From: Actinomycetospora soli
GTDB lineage: Bacteria > Actinomycetota > Actinomycetes > Mycobacteriales > Pseudonocardiaceae
NCBI RefSeq assembly: GCF_021026295.1
Contig: NZ_JAJNDA010000020.1
Location: 1-64,000 of the forward strand
Length of the DNA: 64,000 bases
Direction of reading: 5' to 3'
The notes below the pieces were generated by a model. That model made no database searches. It had not been told where the DNA came from and saw only the letters and a list, made by a program, of their open reading frames with translations. Below, in pieces: positions 1-8,463 of the stretch. Numbering within the stretch: position 1 is the stretch's first letter; each line of letters starts with the position of its first letter. Made by a program: the position numbers and the translations under genes.

Positions 1-317
1 AGACGGTCATCCGGCAGGCGTTCGACATCGTCGGCAAGGGCTCGACCGTGGTGATGGTCAGCCAGGCGAACGCGGCGAACAACACCATCCAGCTGCCCAG
101 CGCCCTCATGGTCCGCAGCGAGAAGGTCCTCCGCGGCGCCCAGTTCGGGTCGTGCAACCCGCACCACGACATCCCCCGGCTCCTGCGGCTCTGGAACAAG
201 GGGTCGCTGAAGCTCGACGAACTCGTCACCAAGCAGTACACCCTCGACCAGGTCAACGAGGGCTACCAGGACCTGCGCGACGGCAAGATCATCCGCGGGG
301 TCGTGGTGCACGGCTGA
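1..317 (+). CDS. Zinc-type alcohol dehydrogenase, C-terminal part (gene enters from the left edge)
   Basis: The reading frame is open from base 3 to the TGA at 315-317, giving about 104 codons of the C-terminus. The segment has the end of a Rossmann nucleotide-binding lobe (GKGSTVVMVS) and then a tail of the form IPRLLRLWNKGSLKLDELVT...LDQVNEGYQDLRDGKIIRGVVV, as in class III and NDMA-dependent medium-chain alcohol dehydrogenases. Those enzymes oxidise primary alcohols or aldehyde adducts in the cytoplasm with a bound zinc and nicotinamide cofactor. The catalytic zinc ligands lie outside the window, so substrate and subfamily cannot be settled. Confidence 0.8.
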   Translation, partial: TVIRQAFDIVGKGSTVVMVSQANAANNTIQLPSALMVRSEKVLRGAQFGSCNPHHDIPRLLRLWNKGSLKLDELVTKQYTLDQVNEGYQDLRDGKIIRGVVVHG

Positions 318-469
318 CACCGCTGCCGCACGGACGCGCCGCCCGTCACGCTCGACCGTGACGGACGGCCCGTTCGTGGCGGGCCCTGATCATCCATGAC
401 CGTGTCCATCTCCTGCACAAGACCGTGTACCGCTGTTCAACAGTGCGGGTGCCGCGTCGTCCGGCGTAC

Positions 470-1402
470 TCAGCCCGTCACCGTCAGCTCCGGCAGCTCG
501 TAGCGGCGGACCTCGCGCAGCGCGGCGAGCCCGGCGGAGACGGCGGGCTGGTCGGCGGACCCGCGGCGCACCGCGGTGATCACGTGCCGGGTGGGCACGG
601 AGGCGCCGGCGATCGGGATGCGTCGGGTGTCGTCGTGGGCCGGCAGGTCGACCAGGCGCGGGATGAGCGCGACCCCGAACCCCCGGGCCACGAGGGCGGC
701 TCCGGTGTCCCAGGTGTCGGCGTGGTGGGCGACGGCCGGGTCGAACCCGGCTCCGGTGCAGGCCAGCGTCACGAGCTGGTGGTAGGCCCGGCCCGGCGAG
801 CCCATCACCCAGGGGTCGGCCGCGAGCTCGTCGAGCGAGACCGCGCTGCGGTCGGCGACGGGATGGTCCGGCCCGACGAGGACGTCGAGCGGCTCCTGGT
901 AGAGCGGGGACTGCTCGAAGGCCGGGTCGGTCCGCGGCGGGATGCTCGGCGTCGCGACCACGACGGCGATGTCGGTGTCGCCCGCGGCGAGCAGGTCGAA
1001 GGCCCGGGCGGGCTCGATCTCCCGGAGCCCGACCCGCAGCGCCGGGTGCCGTTCACGCAGCAGCGCGAGCGCCCGGGGCGCGACGACGGCGGCCGCGGTG
1101 GAGAACCCGCAGATCCGCAGCGTCCCGGTCAGCTCGGTGCGGTCCTGGTGCGCCGCGAGGTCGGCCTGCGCGCGCTCCCACTGCGCCGCGAGCGCCGCCG
1201 CGTGCTCGAGCAGCGTGTGCGCCCCCGCCGTCAGCCGGACCGTGCGCCCCGTCGGCTCGAGCAGCACGACGTCGAGCTCGCGCGCCAGGGCCTGCATCTG
1301 GTGGGACACCGCGGACGGGGTGATGCGACAGACCTCGGCGGCCGCGGTGACGGTGCCGTGCCGGGCGATCGCCTCGAGCACCTTCAGCCGACGATCGATC
1401 AT
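470..1402 (-). CDS. LysR-family transcriptional regulator
   Basis: A 310-aa protein with an N-terminal winged helix-turn-helix (about residues 1-60; GTVTAAAEVCRITPSAVSHQMQALARELDVVLLEPTGR split over helices 2-3) followed by a periplasmic-binding-like effector domain. The ATG at 1402 (MIDRRLKVLEAIARHG) is preferred to the in-frame ATG at 1423, because 1423 lies inside a palindrome that looks like the regulator's own binding site. The gene diverges from the five-gene betaine-type operon at 1532, the usual LysR arrangement, so it probably activates that operon in response to its substrate. The effector is inferred, not visible. Confidence 0.88.
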   Translation of the reverse strand: MIDRRLKVLEAIARHGTVTAAAEVCRITPSAVSHQMQALARELDVVLLEPTGRTVRLTAGAHTLLEHAAALAAQWERAQADLAAHQDRTELTGTLRICGFSTAAAVVAPRALALLRERHPALRVGLREIEPARAFDLLAAGDTDIAVVVATPSIPPRTDPAFEQSPLYQEPLDVLVGPDHPVADRSAVSLDELAADPWVMGSPGRAYHQLVTLACTGAGFDPAVAHHADTWDTGAALVARGFGVALIPRLVDLPAHDDTRRIPIAGASVPTRHVITAVRRGSADQPAVSAGLAALREVRRYELPELTVTG

Positions 1403-1409
1403 GTACCGA

Positions 1410-1431
1410 TCGTACAAGGTCACGTGTACGA
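1410..1431. promoter_or_regulatory. Palindrome TCGTACA-N8-TGTACGA, probable LysR operator
   Basis: Perfect 7-bp arms (1410-1416 and 1425-1431) with an 8-nt spacer lie immediately upstream of the LysR start and about 100 bp before the divergent operon. Position and dyad symmetry suggest the recognition site of the regulator at 470-1402. No binding data are implied. Confidence 0.6.
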
Positions 1432-1531
1432 ACCTTCGTTGGACGCCATGAATTGATCACCGCAGACTGAGTGAGCACCCCGGGGGCCCGGCGCCGCACC
1501 CCACCCACGCACCACATCTCTGGAGTCCGTC

Positions 1532-2716
1532 ATGGACACGTATCGCGCCATCGTCGTCGGCTGCGGCGGCCTGGGTTCCGCCGCGCTGTACCGCCTCGCC
1601 GCCGAGCTCGGACCCGGCGTCCTGGGCCTCGAGCAGTTCGAGCTCGGGCACTCCCGGGGCGCCTCCCAGGACCACTCCCGGATCATCCGCCTCGCCCAGC
1701 ACCAGCCGCAGTACGCCGCGCTCGCGTCGGCGGCCTACAAGGCCTGGGACGAGGTGGAGGGCGAGTCGCTGCAGCAGATCGTCACCCGCACCGGCGGCCT
1801 CGTCATGGAGGACCGGGCCGCACGCCGGGGCGCGGCGACCGGCAGCCGCAACATCGAGGGCTACACCGCGATGTTCGACCGCTTCGGCTACGCCTACGAG
1901 GTCCTCGACGCCGACGAGCTGGTCGCCCGCTGGCCCCAGTTCTCCGTCTCCGGCGACGTGCAGGCCCTCTACCAGCCGGAATCGGGCATCGTCGACGCCG
2001 CCCGCGCCAACGCCACCCACCTCGCCCTGGCCCGGGCGCACGGCGCCGAGGTCCGGTCGCACACCCCGGTGCGCTCGATCCGACCCGACGGCGACGGCGT
2101 CGTCGTGGTCACCGACACCGACACCATCCGCGCCGACCGCGTCGTCGTCGCCGCCGACGCGTGGACCAACCAGGTGCTCGCCGACACGGGGCTGCAGCTG
2201 CCGCTGACCGTGCTGCGCGAGCAGGTCACCTACTACTCGACCCCGCACCTCGCGGAGTTCGCGCCGTCGCGGTTCCCCGTCTTCATGTGGCACGGCGCCC
2301 ACAACTTCTACGGCTTCCCCGTCTACGGCGAGGTCGCCACGAAGCTCGGCCAGCACATGGGCGGCGAGGAGACCACGGCCGACTCCCGTTCCTTCGTCCC
2401 CGACGACGTGCGCCGGGAGCGCTACGCCGCGTTCCTCGACGCCCACGTGCCCCGCTTCCTGGGGCCGGAGCTGTACTCGAAGACCTGTCTCTACACCGTG
2501 CCGCCGGACCAGAACTTCATCCTCGACCGGCTGCCCGAGCACCCGCAGATCGTCGTCGCCAACGGAGCCGGGCACGCCTACAAGTTCGCCGCCCTCATCG
2601 GCTCGCTGCTCGCCGACCTCGCCCTCGACCGCGCCCCGGCCCACCCGGTCGACGCGTTCACGCTCGACCGGCCGGCGCTGACCGACCCGACGTTCCCGCG
2701 CAGCTTCCATGTCTGA
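1532..2716 (+). CDS. FAD-dependent N-methyl amino acid oxidase, monomeric sarcosine oxidase family
   Basis: 394 aa, the usual length of monomeric sarcosine oxidase and SolA. It begins with a GxGxxG dinucleotide fold (VVGCGGLGSAALYRLA) and has the family motif KTCLYTVPPDQNF, whose Cys319 matches the residue that binds FAD covalently. Lys271 (ATKLGQH) matches the oxygen-activating lysine. Such enzymes oxidise secondary or tertiary N-methyl amino acids to the demethylated product, formaldehyde and H2O2. It is first in an operon with a Rieske oxygenase, aldehyde dehydrogenase, reductase and HpbD-like enzyme, so N-methylproline, dimethylglycine or sarcosine are plausible substrates. A GGAG precedes the ATG. 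Confidence 0.85.
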   Translation: MDTYRAIVVGCGGLGSAALYRLAAELGPGVLGLEQFELGHSRGASQDHSRIIRLAQHQPQYAALASAAYKAWDEVEGESLQQIVTRTGGLVMEDRAARRGAATGSRNIEGYTAMFDRFGYAYEVLDADELVARWPQFSVSGDVQALYQPESGIVDAARANATHLALARAHGAEVRSHTPVRSIRPDGDGVVVVTDTDTIRADRVVVAADAWTNQVLADTGLQLPLTVLREQVTYYSTPHLAEFAPSRFPVFMWHGAHNFYGFPVYGEVATKLGQHMGGEETTADSRSFVPDDVRRERYAAFLDAHVPRFLGPELYSKTCLYTVPPDQNFILDRLPEHPQIVVANGAGHAYKFAALIGSLLADLALDRAPAHPVDAFTLDRPALTDPTFPRSFHV

Positions 2717-2789
2717 GCCCTGGTTCGTGACCGAGCGGGCCGCGCTCCCGCCCCACACCTCGCACCCGCCGCCGAGAGGAGTCCCCGCG

Positions 2790-4094
2790 ATGACCGGGAC
2801 CGTCGCCCGCGCCACCGACCCGAACGCCGCGCTCCCGGCCCGCCCGGTCGACCCGGCCCGGTTCACCGAGGAGGAGACCTACCGGCACACCCGGCTGCCG
2901 GTCGACCTGGCCTCGACCCTCATCCCGGACGCCTACTGCTCGCCGGAGTTCTTCGCGCAGGAGCAGGAGCGCGTCTTCACCACCAGCTGGGTCGCGGTGG
3001 GCCTCGTCGGCGACGTCGACGCGCCGGGGCGGTGCCTCGTCGTCGAGGTCGCCGGGCGTTCGATCCTCATCACCCGCAACCGCCACGGCGAGCTGCGCGG
3101 CTTCCACAACGTCTGCCGCCACCGCGCGACGAAGCTGCTCGACGCGGACGCCCGCGAGGTCGGCCACCGCAACCGCATCCGCTGCCCGTACCACAACTGG
3201 ACCTACGACACGGACGGCGCGTGCCTCGGCACGCCCCTGTTCGAGGGCTCCGACGTGCCGGCCGGCGAGGAGGCCGTCTTCGACCAGGTGGCCCAGGGCT
3301 TCGACAAGGCCGACTACGGCCTGCTGCCGGTGTCGGTGGACAGCTGGGGCTTCTTCCTGTTCGTCAACCTCTCGCCAGACCCGCAGCCGTTGACGACGGC
3401 CCTCGGCGACCTGCCGCAGCGGTTCGCCGACTACCGCCTCGACGAGTGGACCGCGCAGCGCCGGCTCACCTACGACGTCGCCGCGAACTACAAGCTCGTC
3501 GGCGAGAACTTCATGGAGTACTACCACCTGCCCTGGGTGCACCCCGAGCTCAACCAGGTGTCGAAGTTCTCCGACCACTACCGCTGGCAGGGACCCGGGC
3601 TCTACACCGGCATGTGCACCACCCCGGTGTCCGGCAACACGGACGCGGGCGGCTGGGACGGACTCGCGCCGCTGAGCTCGCTCGGTCGGCAGGACGCCGA
3701 CGCGGGGCGCTTCGTGTGGCTCTTCCCCTCGACCGCGCTCGTCGTGCTGCCCAACCACGCGTTCGTGCTGTTCAACCGACCCGCCGCGGCGAACCGCACC
3801 GTCGAGACCGCCGTCCTGCTGACCCACCCGGAGTCGGCCGACGACCCCGACGCCGAGGCCGGCATCGAGCAGCTCGCCAAGTTCTGGGACCTGGTCAACC
3901 GCCAGGACCTCGAGATCGTGGAACGGGTCCAGGAGGGCCTGGAGAACCCCGCCTACCGCGGCGGGCGGATGTGCTTCCGCTTCGAGGAGCCGCTGCACCG
4001 GTTCCAGAACATGGTCATCGACAAGATGGTCGGCCTCGATCGCGTCCCGGGCGGTGACGAGGACACCATGACGCGGATGTTCCCCGACCCGTGA
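2790..4094 (+). CDS. Rieske non-heme iron oxygenase, betaine-demethylase type
   Basis: 434 aa from the ATG at 2790, chosen because GAGAGGAG precedes it; an upstream ATG at 2709 overlaps the previous gene and has no such site. The Rieske centre is CRH (Cys109, His111) and CPYH (Cys132, His135). The catalytic domain has ENFMEYYHLPWVHPEL, carrying mononuclear iron ligands. Single-component alpha subunits of this size include glycine-betaine monooxygenase GbcA, choline monooxygenase and stachydrine demethylases, which remove a methyl group as formaldehyde. Electrons would come from the reductase two genes downstream. The HpbD-like neighbour favours proline betaine or hydroxyproline betaine; this is inference. 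Confidence 0.82.
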   Translation: MTGTVARATDPNAALPARPVDPARFTEEETYRHTRLPVDLASTLIPDAYCSPEFFAQEQERVFTTSWVAVGLVGDVDAPGRCLVVEVAGRSILITRNRHGELRGFHNVCRHRATKLLDADAREVGHRNRIRCPYHNWTYDTDGACLGTPLFEGSDVPAGEEAVFDQVAQGFDKADYGLLPVSVDSWGFFLFVNLSPDPQPLTTALGDLPQRFADYRLDEWTAQRRLTYDVAANYKLVGENFMEYYHLPWVHPELNQVSKFSDHYRWQGPGLYTGMCTTPVSGNTDAGGWDGLAPLSSLGRQDADAGRFVWLFPSTALVVLPNHAFVLFNRPAAANRTVETAVLLTHPESADDPDAEAGIEQLAKFWDLVNRQDLEIVERVQEGLENPAYRGGRMCFRFEEPLHRFQNMVIDKMVGLDRVPGGDEDTMTRMFPDP

Positions 4095-5521
4095 CCGCCA
4101 CCGTCGAGGTCCCCCGCGCCCACGAGGCCCTCGACGGGCGCACGCTGCCCGTCGAGGACCCGGCCACCGAGGTGACCGTCGCGCACGTCGCCCGGGGCGG
4201 ATCCGCCGAGGTCGACCGGGCGGTCGCCGCCGCGCGGTCCGCCACCCGCACGATGCGCGACACCCTCCCGCTCGAGCGGGGCCGCGCCCTGCGACGCCTC
4301 GCCGCCGAGGTCGACGCCGCCGCCGACGAACTCGCGCGCCTCGAGTCGCTCGACACCGGCAAGCCACCCGCCCTGGCGCGCGGTGAGATCGCCGGCTGCG
4401 TCGGCTACCTGGACTACTACGCCGGCGCCGCCACCGCCCTGCAGGGCGACACCATCCCGCTCGGCCCCGGCACGCTCGCCTGGACCACGCCCGAACCGGT
4501 CGGGGTCACCGCGCACATCGTGCCCTGGAACGCGCCGCTCTCCATGCTCTGCCGCAGCGTCGCGCCCGCCCTCGCCGCCGGGAACACCGCCGTGGTCAAG
4601 CCCGCGGAGCAGACCCCGCTGACCGCGCTGCGGTTCGCCGGGCTCGTCGAGGCCGCCGGGTTCCCCACCGGCACCTACGAGGTCGTCACCGGGCTCGGCG
4701 CCGAGGCCGGCGCCGCCCTCGCCGCGCACCGGGGCATCGGGTCGCTCACCTTCACCGGCTCGGTCGCCACCGGCCGCGCGGTGCTGCGCGCGGCGGCCGA
4801 GCACGTCACCCCCGTCGTCACCGAGCTCGGCGGCAAGAGCCCGCAGATCGTCTTCGCCGACGCCGACCTCGACGACGTCGCACGCCAGGTCGTCACCGGC
4901 TTCACCGCCAACTCGGGGCAGTACTGCGACGCGGGTTCGCGCCTGCTGGTCGAGCGCGCCGTCGCCGCCGAGCTCGTCGAGCGCATCCGCGCGCGGGCCG
5001 GCGCCCTGACGCTCGGCGCACCGGCCGACGACCCCGACCTCGGACCGATGGTCAGCGCCGACCACCGCCGACGGGTCGACGGGTACGTCGAGCTCGGCCG
5101 CGCCGAGGGCGCCCACGCCCCGGTTCCGCCGCAGACCCTCCCCGGCGCCGGGCACTTCGTCGCGCCGACCGTGGTCACCGGGGTCGCACCGACCATGCGC
5201 ATCGCCCGCGAGGAGATCTTCGGGCCGGTCCTCGCGGTGCTCGAGTTCGACACCGAGGAGCAGGCCCTCGAGCTCGCCGACGCCACCGACTACGGCCTGG
5301 GGGTCGGCATCCACACCGCCGACATCGACCGCGCCCTGCGCATCGCCGACCGCGTCGACGCCGGCTACGTGATGATCAACGACTACTTCGCCGGCGGACC
5401 CGCGGTCCCCTTCGGCGGCACCAAGCTCTCCGGCACCGGACGCGAACGCGGCCTCGTCGCCCTCGAGAGCTACCTCGCCCGCAAGACCGTCGTCGCCCGG
5501 AGGAGAGCCCCGTGGAACTGA
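4091..5521 (+). CDS. NAD(P)-dependent aldehyde dehydrogenase
   Basis: 476 aa with GTG start overlapping the Rieske stop (GTGA). The catalytic set is present: NAD-binding region with PWNAPLSM, general base Glu in VTELGGKSPQIVF, nucleophile Cys279 in NSGQYCDAGS, and EEIFGPVLAVL. It belongs to the betaine-aldehyde / gamma-aminobutyraldehyde branch in general appearance. In this operon it may oxidise a semialdehyde or formaldehyde-derived product of N-demethylation, or betaine aldehyde; the sequence alone does not decide. Confidence 0.88.
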   Translation: MTATVEVPRAHEALDGRTLPVEDPATEVTVAHVARGGSAEVDRAVAAARSATRTMRDTLPLERGRALRRLAAEVDAAADELARLESLDTGKPPALARGEIAGCVGYLDYYAGAATALQGDTIPLGPGTLAWTTPEPVGVTAHIVPWNAPLSMLCRSVAPALAAGNTAVVKPAEQTPLTALRFAGLVEAAGFPTGTYEVVTGLGAEAGAALAAHRGIGSLTFTGSVATGRAVLRAAAEHVTPVVTELGGKSPQIVFADADLDDVARQVVTGFTANSGQYCDAGSRLLVERAVAAELVERIRARAGALTLGAPADDPDLGPMVSADHRRRVDGYVELGRAEGAHAPVPPQTLPGAGHFVAPTVVTGVAPTMRIAREEIFGPVLAVLEFDTEEQALELADATDYGLGVGIHTADIDRALRIADRVDAGYVMINDYFAGGPAVPFGGTKLSGTGRERGLVALESYLARKTVVARRRAPWN

Positions 5522-6444
5522 TCGTCCGTGACCGCCGCGACGAGGCCGACGGCGTCGTCTCCCTGACCCTCGCGCACCCGGGGGGCGACGACCTGCCGAC
5601 CTGGACCGCGGGCGCCCACGTCGACGTCACCGTCGACGAGGGTGTGGTCCGCCAGTACTCGCTGTCCTCCGACCCGGCGGATCGCGGCGCCTGGCGGCTC
5701 GGGGTCCTGCGTGAACCCGCCGGGCGGGGAGGGTCGGAGTTCGTCTGCACCAAGCTCGACGTCGGCGACCTCGTCGAGGTCTCCGCGCCCCGCAACCACT
5801 TCGAGCTCGCGCCCGCCGCCCGCTACCTGTTCGTCGCCGGCGGCATCGGCATCACCCCGATCCTCGCCATGATCGCCACCGCCGAGGCCCGCGGCGCGGA
5901 CTGGACCCTGCTCTACGGCGGACGCACCCGGTCGTCGATGGCGTTCCTCGACGAGCTGGCCGTCCACGGCGACCGGGTCACCCTCGTCCCGCAGGACGAG
6001 CAGGGGCTCCTCCCCCTCGCCGACGTCCTCGGGCCGGCCGGCCGGGACACGCTCGTCTTCGCCTGCGGACCGGAGCCGATGCTCGCGGCCGTGGAGACGC
6101 ACGTCCTCGACCGGTCCGCGCTCCACCTCGAGCGGTTCACGCCGAAGGTCGTCGAGGCCGAGGGGCCCGACGAGGCCTTCGAGGTCGAGTTCGCGAGCTC
6201 CGGGCTCACGGCGACCGTCCCGGCGGAGGCCTCGATCCTCGAGATCGCCGAGGAGCTGAACCTCCCCGTCGACTTCTCCTGCCGCGAGGGCACCTGCGGC
6301 AGCTGCGAGACCCCGATCCTCGACGGGCGTGCCGACCACCGGGACTCCGTGCTCGACGGCGCCGAGCAGGCGGAGAACACCTGCCTGATGATCTGCGTGT
6401 CCCGTGCCGAGCGCGGGTGCACCCGACTGCGCCTGGAGCTGTAG
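5512..6444 (+). CDS. Phthalate-dioxygenase-reductase-type oxidoreductase (FMN/NAD plus C-terminal 2Fe-2S)
   Basis: 310 aa; GTG start after AGGAGAG, overlapping the aldehyde dehydrogenase by 10 bp. Domain order is flavin-binding barrel (RQYSLSSDP, about residues 45-55), NAD-binding lobe (FVAGGIGITPILAMI and FACGPEPML) and a plant-type ferredoxin domain at the C-terminus with CREGTCGSC and a distant CLMIC. This is the VanB/PDR/CntB architecture that feeds electrons straight to a Rieske oxygenase without a separate ferredoxin. It is almost certainly the partner of the oxygenase at 2790-4094. Confidence 0.9.
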   Translation: MELIVRDRRDEADGVVSLTLAHPGGDDLPTWTAGAHVDVTVDEGVVRQYSLSSDPADRGAWRLGVLREPAGRGGSEFVCTKLDVGDLVEVSAPRNHFELAPAARYLFVAGGIGITPILAMIATAEARGADWTLLYGGRTRSSMAFLDELAVHGDRVTLVPQDEQGLLPLADVLGPAGRDTLVFACGPEPMLAAVETHVLDRSALHLERFTPKVVEAEGPDEAFEVEFASSGLTATVPAEASILEIAEELNLPVDFSCREGTCGSCETPILDGRADHRDSVLDGAEQAENTCLMICVSRAERGCTRLRLEL

Positions 6445-7548
6445 GTGAAGATCGCCCGCATCCGTGTCCACCAGGCGCTGCTCCCCGTCGTCGGCGGGGC
6501 GTACCGGATGTCGCACACGACCGTCGAGGCGCTCGACAGCACGCTCGTCGAGATCGTCACCGACGACGGCCGCAGCGGGTGGGGCGAGACGTGCCCGCTG
6601 GGGCCCGTCTACCAGCCCCATCACGCCCTCGGCGCGCGCGCCGCGCTCGAGCAGATGGCGCCCGGGCTCGTCGGGACCGAGATCGAATCCCCCCGGGCGT
6701 TCGCCGCCCGGATGGACGGGCTCCTGGCCGGCCACGGGTACGCGAAGGCCGCGCTGGACACCGCCGTGCTCGACCTCCTCGGCCGGCAGCTCGGCGTGCC
6801 CGTGTCGACGCTGCTCGGCGGTGCCCTCGTCGACTCGGTGCCGTCGTACTACTCGGTGATCGTGGGCGACCCGGACGTCGGTGCCCGCGCGGCGGCGGAG
6901 AAGGTCGCCGCCGGGTACCGGCGGGTGCAGCTCAAGGTCGGCGGCCGCGACCTCGACCGCGACGTCGAGTCCGTGCGCGCCACCTGGGACGCGATCCGTG
7001 GCCGGGCCCGGCTCGCCGTCGACGCCAACCGCGCGATGACCGCGGCGCACGCCCTCCAGTTCGACCGGCTGTGCGCCGACGTCCCGTTCACCCTCGAACA
7101 GCCCTGCGCCCCCGTCGAGGAGATGGAGTCGCTGCGCGGCCGGCTGGTCCACCCGGTCTTCCTCGACGAGAACACCGAGGACGTCGCGACCGTCCTGCGC
7201 GTCGTCGCGGGCGGGACGGCCGACGGCTTCTCCTTCAAGGTCACCCGCCTCGGCGGGCCGACGCGGGCCGCCGTCGCACGCGACCTCTGCGCGCTGCGCT
7301 CGCTCCCGCACACCGTCGACGACGCGTGGGGCGGCGACGTCATCGCGGCCGCCTGCGTCCATCTCGCCGCCACCGTCGACCCGCGCCTGCTCGAGGGCAC
7401 GTGGATCGCCCACGACTGGGTCGAGGGGCACTACGACGACGAGCACCCCGTCGTCGTCCGCGACGGACGGATCGCCGTGCCCGCCGGCCCCGGCCTCGGC
7501 GTCCGGCCCGACCCGGACCGGCTCACCCCGGTGGCGACCTACGACTGA
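6445..7548 (+). CDS. Enolase-superfamily epimerase, HpbD-like (betaine 2-epimerase)
   Basis: 367 aa; GTG start directly abuts the preceding TAG. It is a mandelate racemase / muconate lactonizing enzyme fold with acid-base lysines in VQLKVGG and SFKVTRLGG and metal ligands in LAVDANR, LEQPC and FLDENTED. From memory, several stretches (GWGETCPLGPVYQP, HALGARAALEQMAPGL, DDAWGGDVIAAACVH) closely match 4-hydroxyproline betaine 2-epimerase HpbD of Pelagibaca, which starts betaine catabolism by epimerising the alpha carbon. Being the last gene of a Rieske/sarcosine-oxidase operon agrees with that role. A different N-methylated cyclic amino acid substrate is possible. Confidence 0.8.
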   Translation: MKIARIRVHQALLPVVGGAYRMSHTTVEALDSTLVEIVTDDGRSGWGETCPLGPVYQPHHALGARAALEQMAPGLVGTEIESPRAFAARMDGLLAGHGYAKAALDTAVLDLLGRQLGVPVSTLLGGALVDSVPSYYSVIVGDPDVGARAAAEKVAAGYRRVQLKVGGRDLDRDVESVRATWDAIRGRARLAVDANRAMTAAHALQFDRLCADVPFTLEQPCAPVEEMESLRGRLVHPVFLDENTEDVATVLRVVAGGTADGFSFKVTRLGGPTRAAVARDLCALRSLPHTVDDAWGGDVIAAACVHLAATVDPRLLEGTWIAHDWVEGHYDDEHPVVVRDGRIAVPAGPGLGVRPDPDRLTPVATYD

Positions 7549-7598
7549 CCGGACGACGCCCCCGCCGACCCCACCCCTCTCGACGGGAGCGTCGTCCT

Positions 7599-7632
7599 CC
7601 GATAACTTGCGTGTCATCTAACAAGTTATCGG
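7599..7632. promoter_or_regulatory. Perfect 11-bp inverted repeat, probable operator of the downstream hydrolase
   Basis: CCGATAACTTG (7599-7609) and CAAGTTATCGG (7622-7632) are exact reverse complements separated by 12 nt. The site ends 12 bp before the ATG of the hydrolase and is AT-rich against a very GC-rich background. Size and spacing fit a TetR- or MarR-type dimer site overlapping promoter and leader. No cognate regulator gene is adjacent. Confidence 0.65.
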
Positions 7633-7644
7633 GAAGGTGACTCC

Positions 7645-8409
7645 ATGCCGCGCACTCCCCTCGTCCTCGTCCACGGCAACCCCGAGTCGGCGGCCGCGTG
7701 GGGGCCGCTGATCGGTGAGCTCGACCGGGCGGATGCGGTCGCCCTGTCCCCGCCCGGCTTCGGCGTCCCCGCACCCCGGGGCTTCGACCGGTCGCCCACC
7801 GGCTACCGCGACTGGTTGGCGTCCCAGCTCGAACTGTTCCGCGATCCGGTCGACCTCGTCGGTCACGACTGGGGCGGCATCCACGTCGCGCACCTGGCCA
7901 TGAGCCGTCCGGACCTGATCCGCAGCTGGGCCTCCGACGCCCTCGGCGTGTTCGCACCCGACTACGCCTGGCACCCGCGGGCCCAGGTGTGGCAGCAGGA
8001 GGGCCCCGGAGAGGCCTCGGTGCGCGAGATCTGGGGAGGCGACCTGCAGCAGCGGCTCGCGGTGGCCTCGGCGCTGGGGATGACCGGGCGCATGGCGGAG
8101 CGGGTCGCGGCCGGGATGGATCCCGAGATGGGCGGTGCCGTCCTCGCCCTGCTGCGCGCCGCCCGGCAGCCGGCCATGGCCGAGGCCGGCACGCTGCTCC
8201 CCGACGCCGCCCGCCGACCCGGGCTCGCGCTCATCGCGCTGGACGACGTCGAGCGGGCCAGCGGGACGGTGGAGCAGCACGAGTGGGCCGCTCGCGAGGC
8301 GGGCGCCCGCATCGCCCGCCTCGCGGGCGTCGGGCACTGGTGGCCGGAGGAGACCCCGACCCCGGTGGCCGCGGCCCTCACGACCTTCTGGGGCGGACTC
8401 GACGGGTGA
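7645..8409 (+). CDS. Alpha/beta-fold hydrolase
   Basis: 254 aa, ATG after GGGAAGGTGA. The fold signatures are the oxyanion HGNPESAAAW near the N-terminus, a GHDWGG nucleophile elbow (Asp nucleophile about residue 75, as in epoxide hydrolases and haloalkane dehalogenases) and a late His in VGHWWPEE. The Asp elbow suggests epoxide- or halide-type ester intermediates rather than a serine esterase. It stands alone between the betaine operon and a convergent DUF4333 gene, and its own palindromic operator suggests induction by a small molecule. Confidence 0.82.
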   Translation: MPRTPLVLVHGNPESAAAWGPLIGELDRADAVALSPPGFGVPAPRGFDRSPTGYRDWLASQLELFRDPVDLVGHDWGGIHVAHLAMSRPDLIRSWASDALGVFAPDYAWHPRAQVWQQEGPGEASVREIWGGDLQQRLAVASALGMTGRMAERVAAGMDPEMGGAVLALLRAARQPAMAEAGTLLPDAARRPGLALIALDDVERASGTVEQHEWAAREAGARIARLAGVGHWWPEETPTPVAAALTTFWGGLDG

Positions 8410-8427
8410 CGCCGACCGGCGGGCGGA

Positions 8428-8452
8428 GGCCCCGACCGCTCCGGTCGGGGCC
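8428..8452. terminator. GC-rich hairpin between convergent genes
   Basis: GGCCCCGACCG and CGGTCGGGGCC form an 11-bp perfect stem with a CTC loop, 19 bp after the hydrolase stop and before the convergent DUF4333 stop. It probably acts in both directions; there is no long U tract. Confidence 0.7.
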
Positions 8453-8463
8453 CCGCGCTCAGG

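Noticed and set aside
425-1456. 343-aa open frame on the + strand over the LysR gene
   Set aside because: It is the antisense shadow of the LysR gene; the translation is Gly/Arg-rich without motifs and lacks a ribosome site.
2709-2789. Earlier ATG at 2709 for the Rieske oxygenase
   Set aside because: The extra 27 residues are unlike the family, overlap the upstream gene and lack a ribosome site, whereas GAGAGGAG precedes the ATG at 2790.
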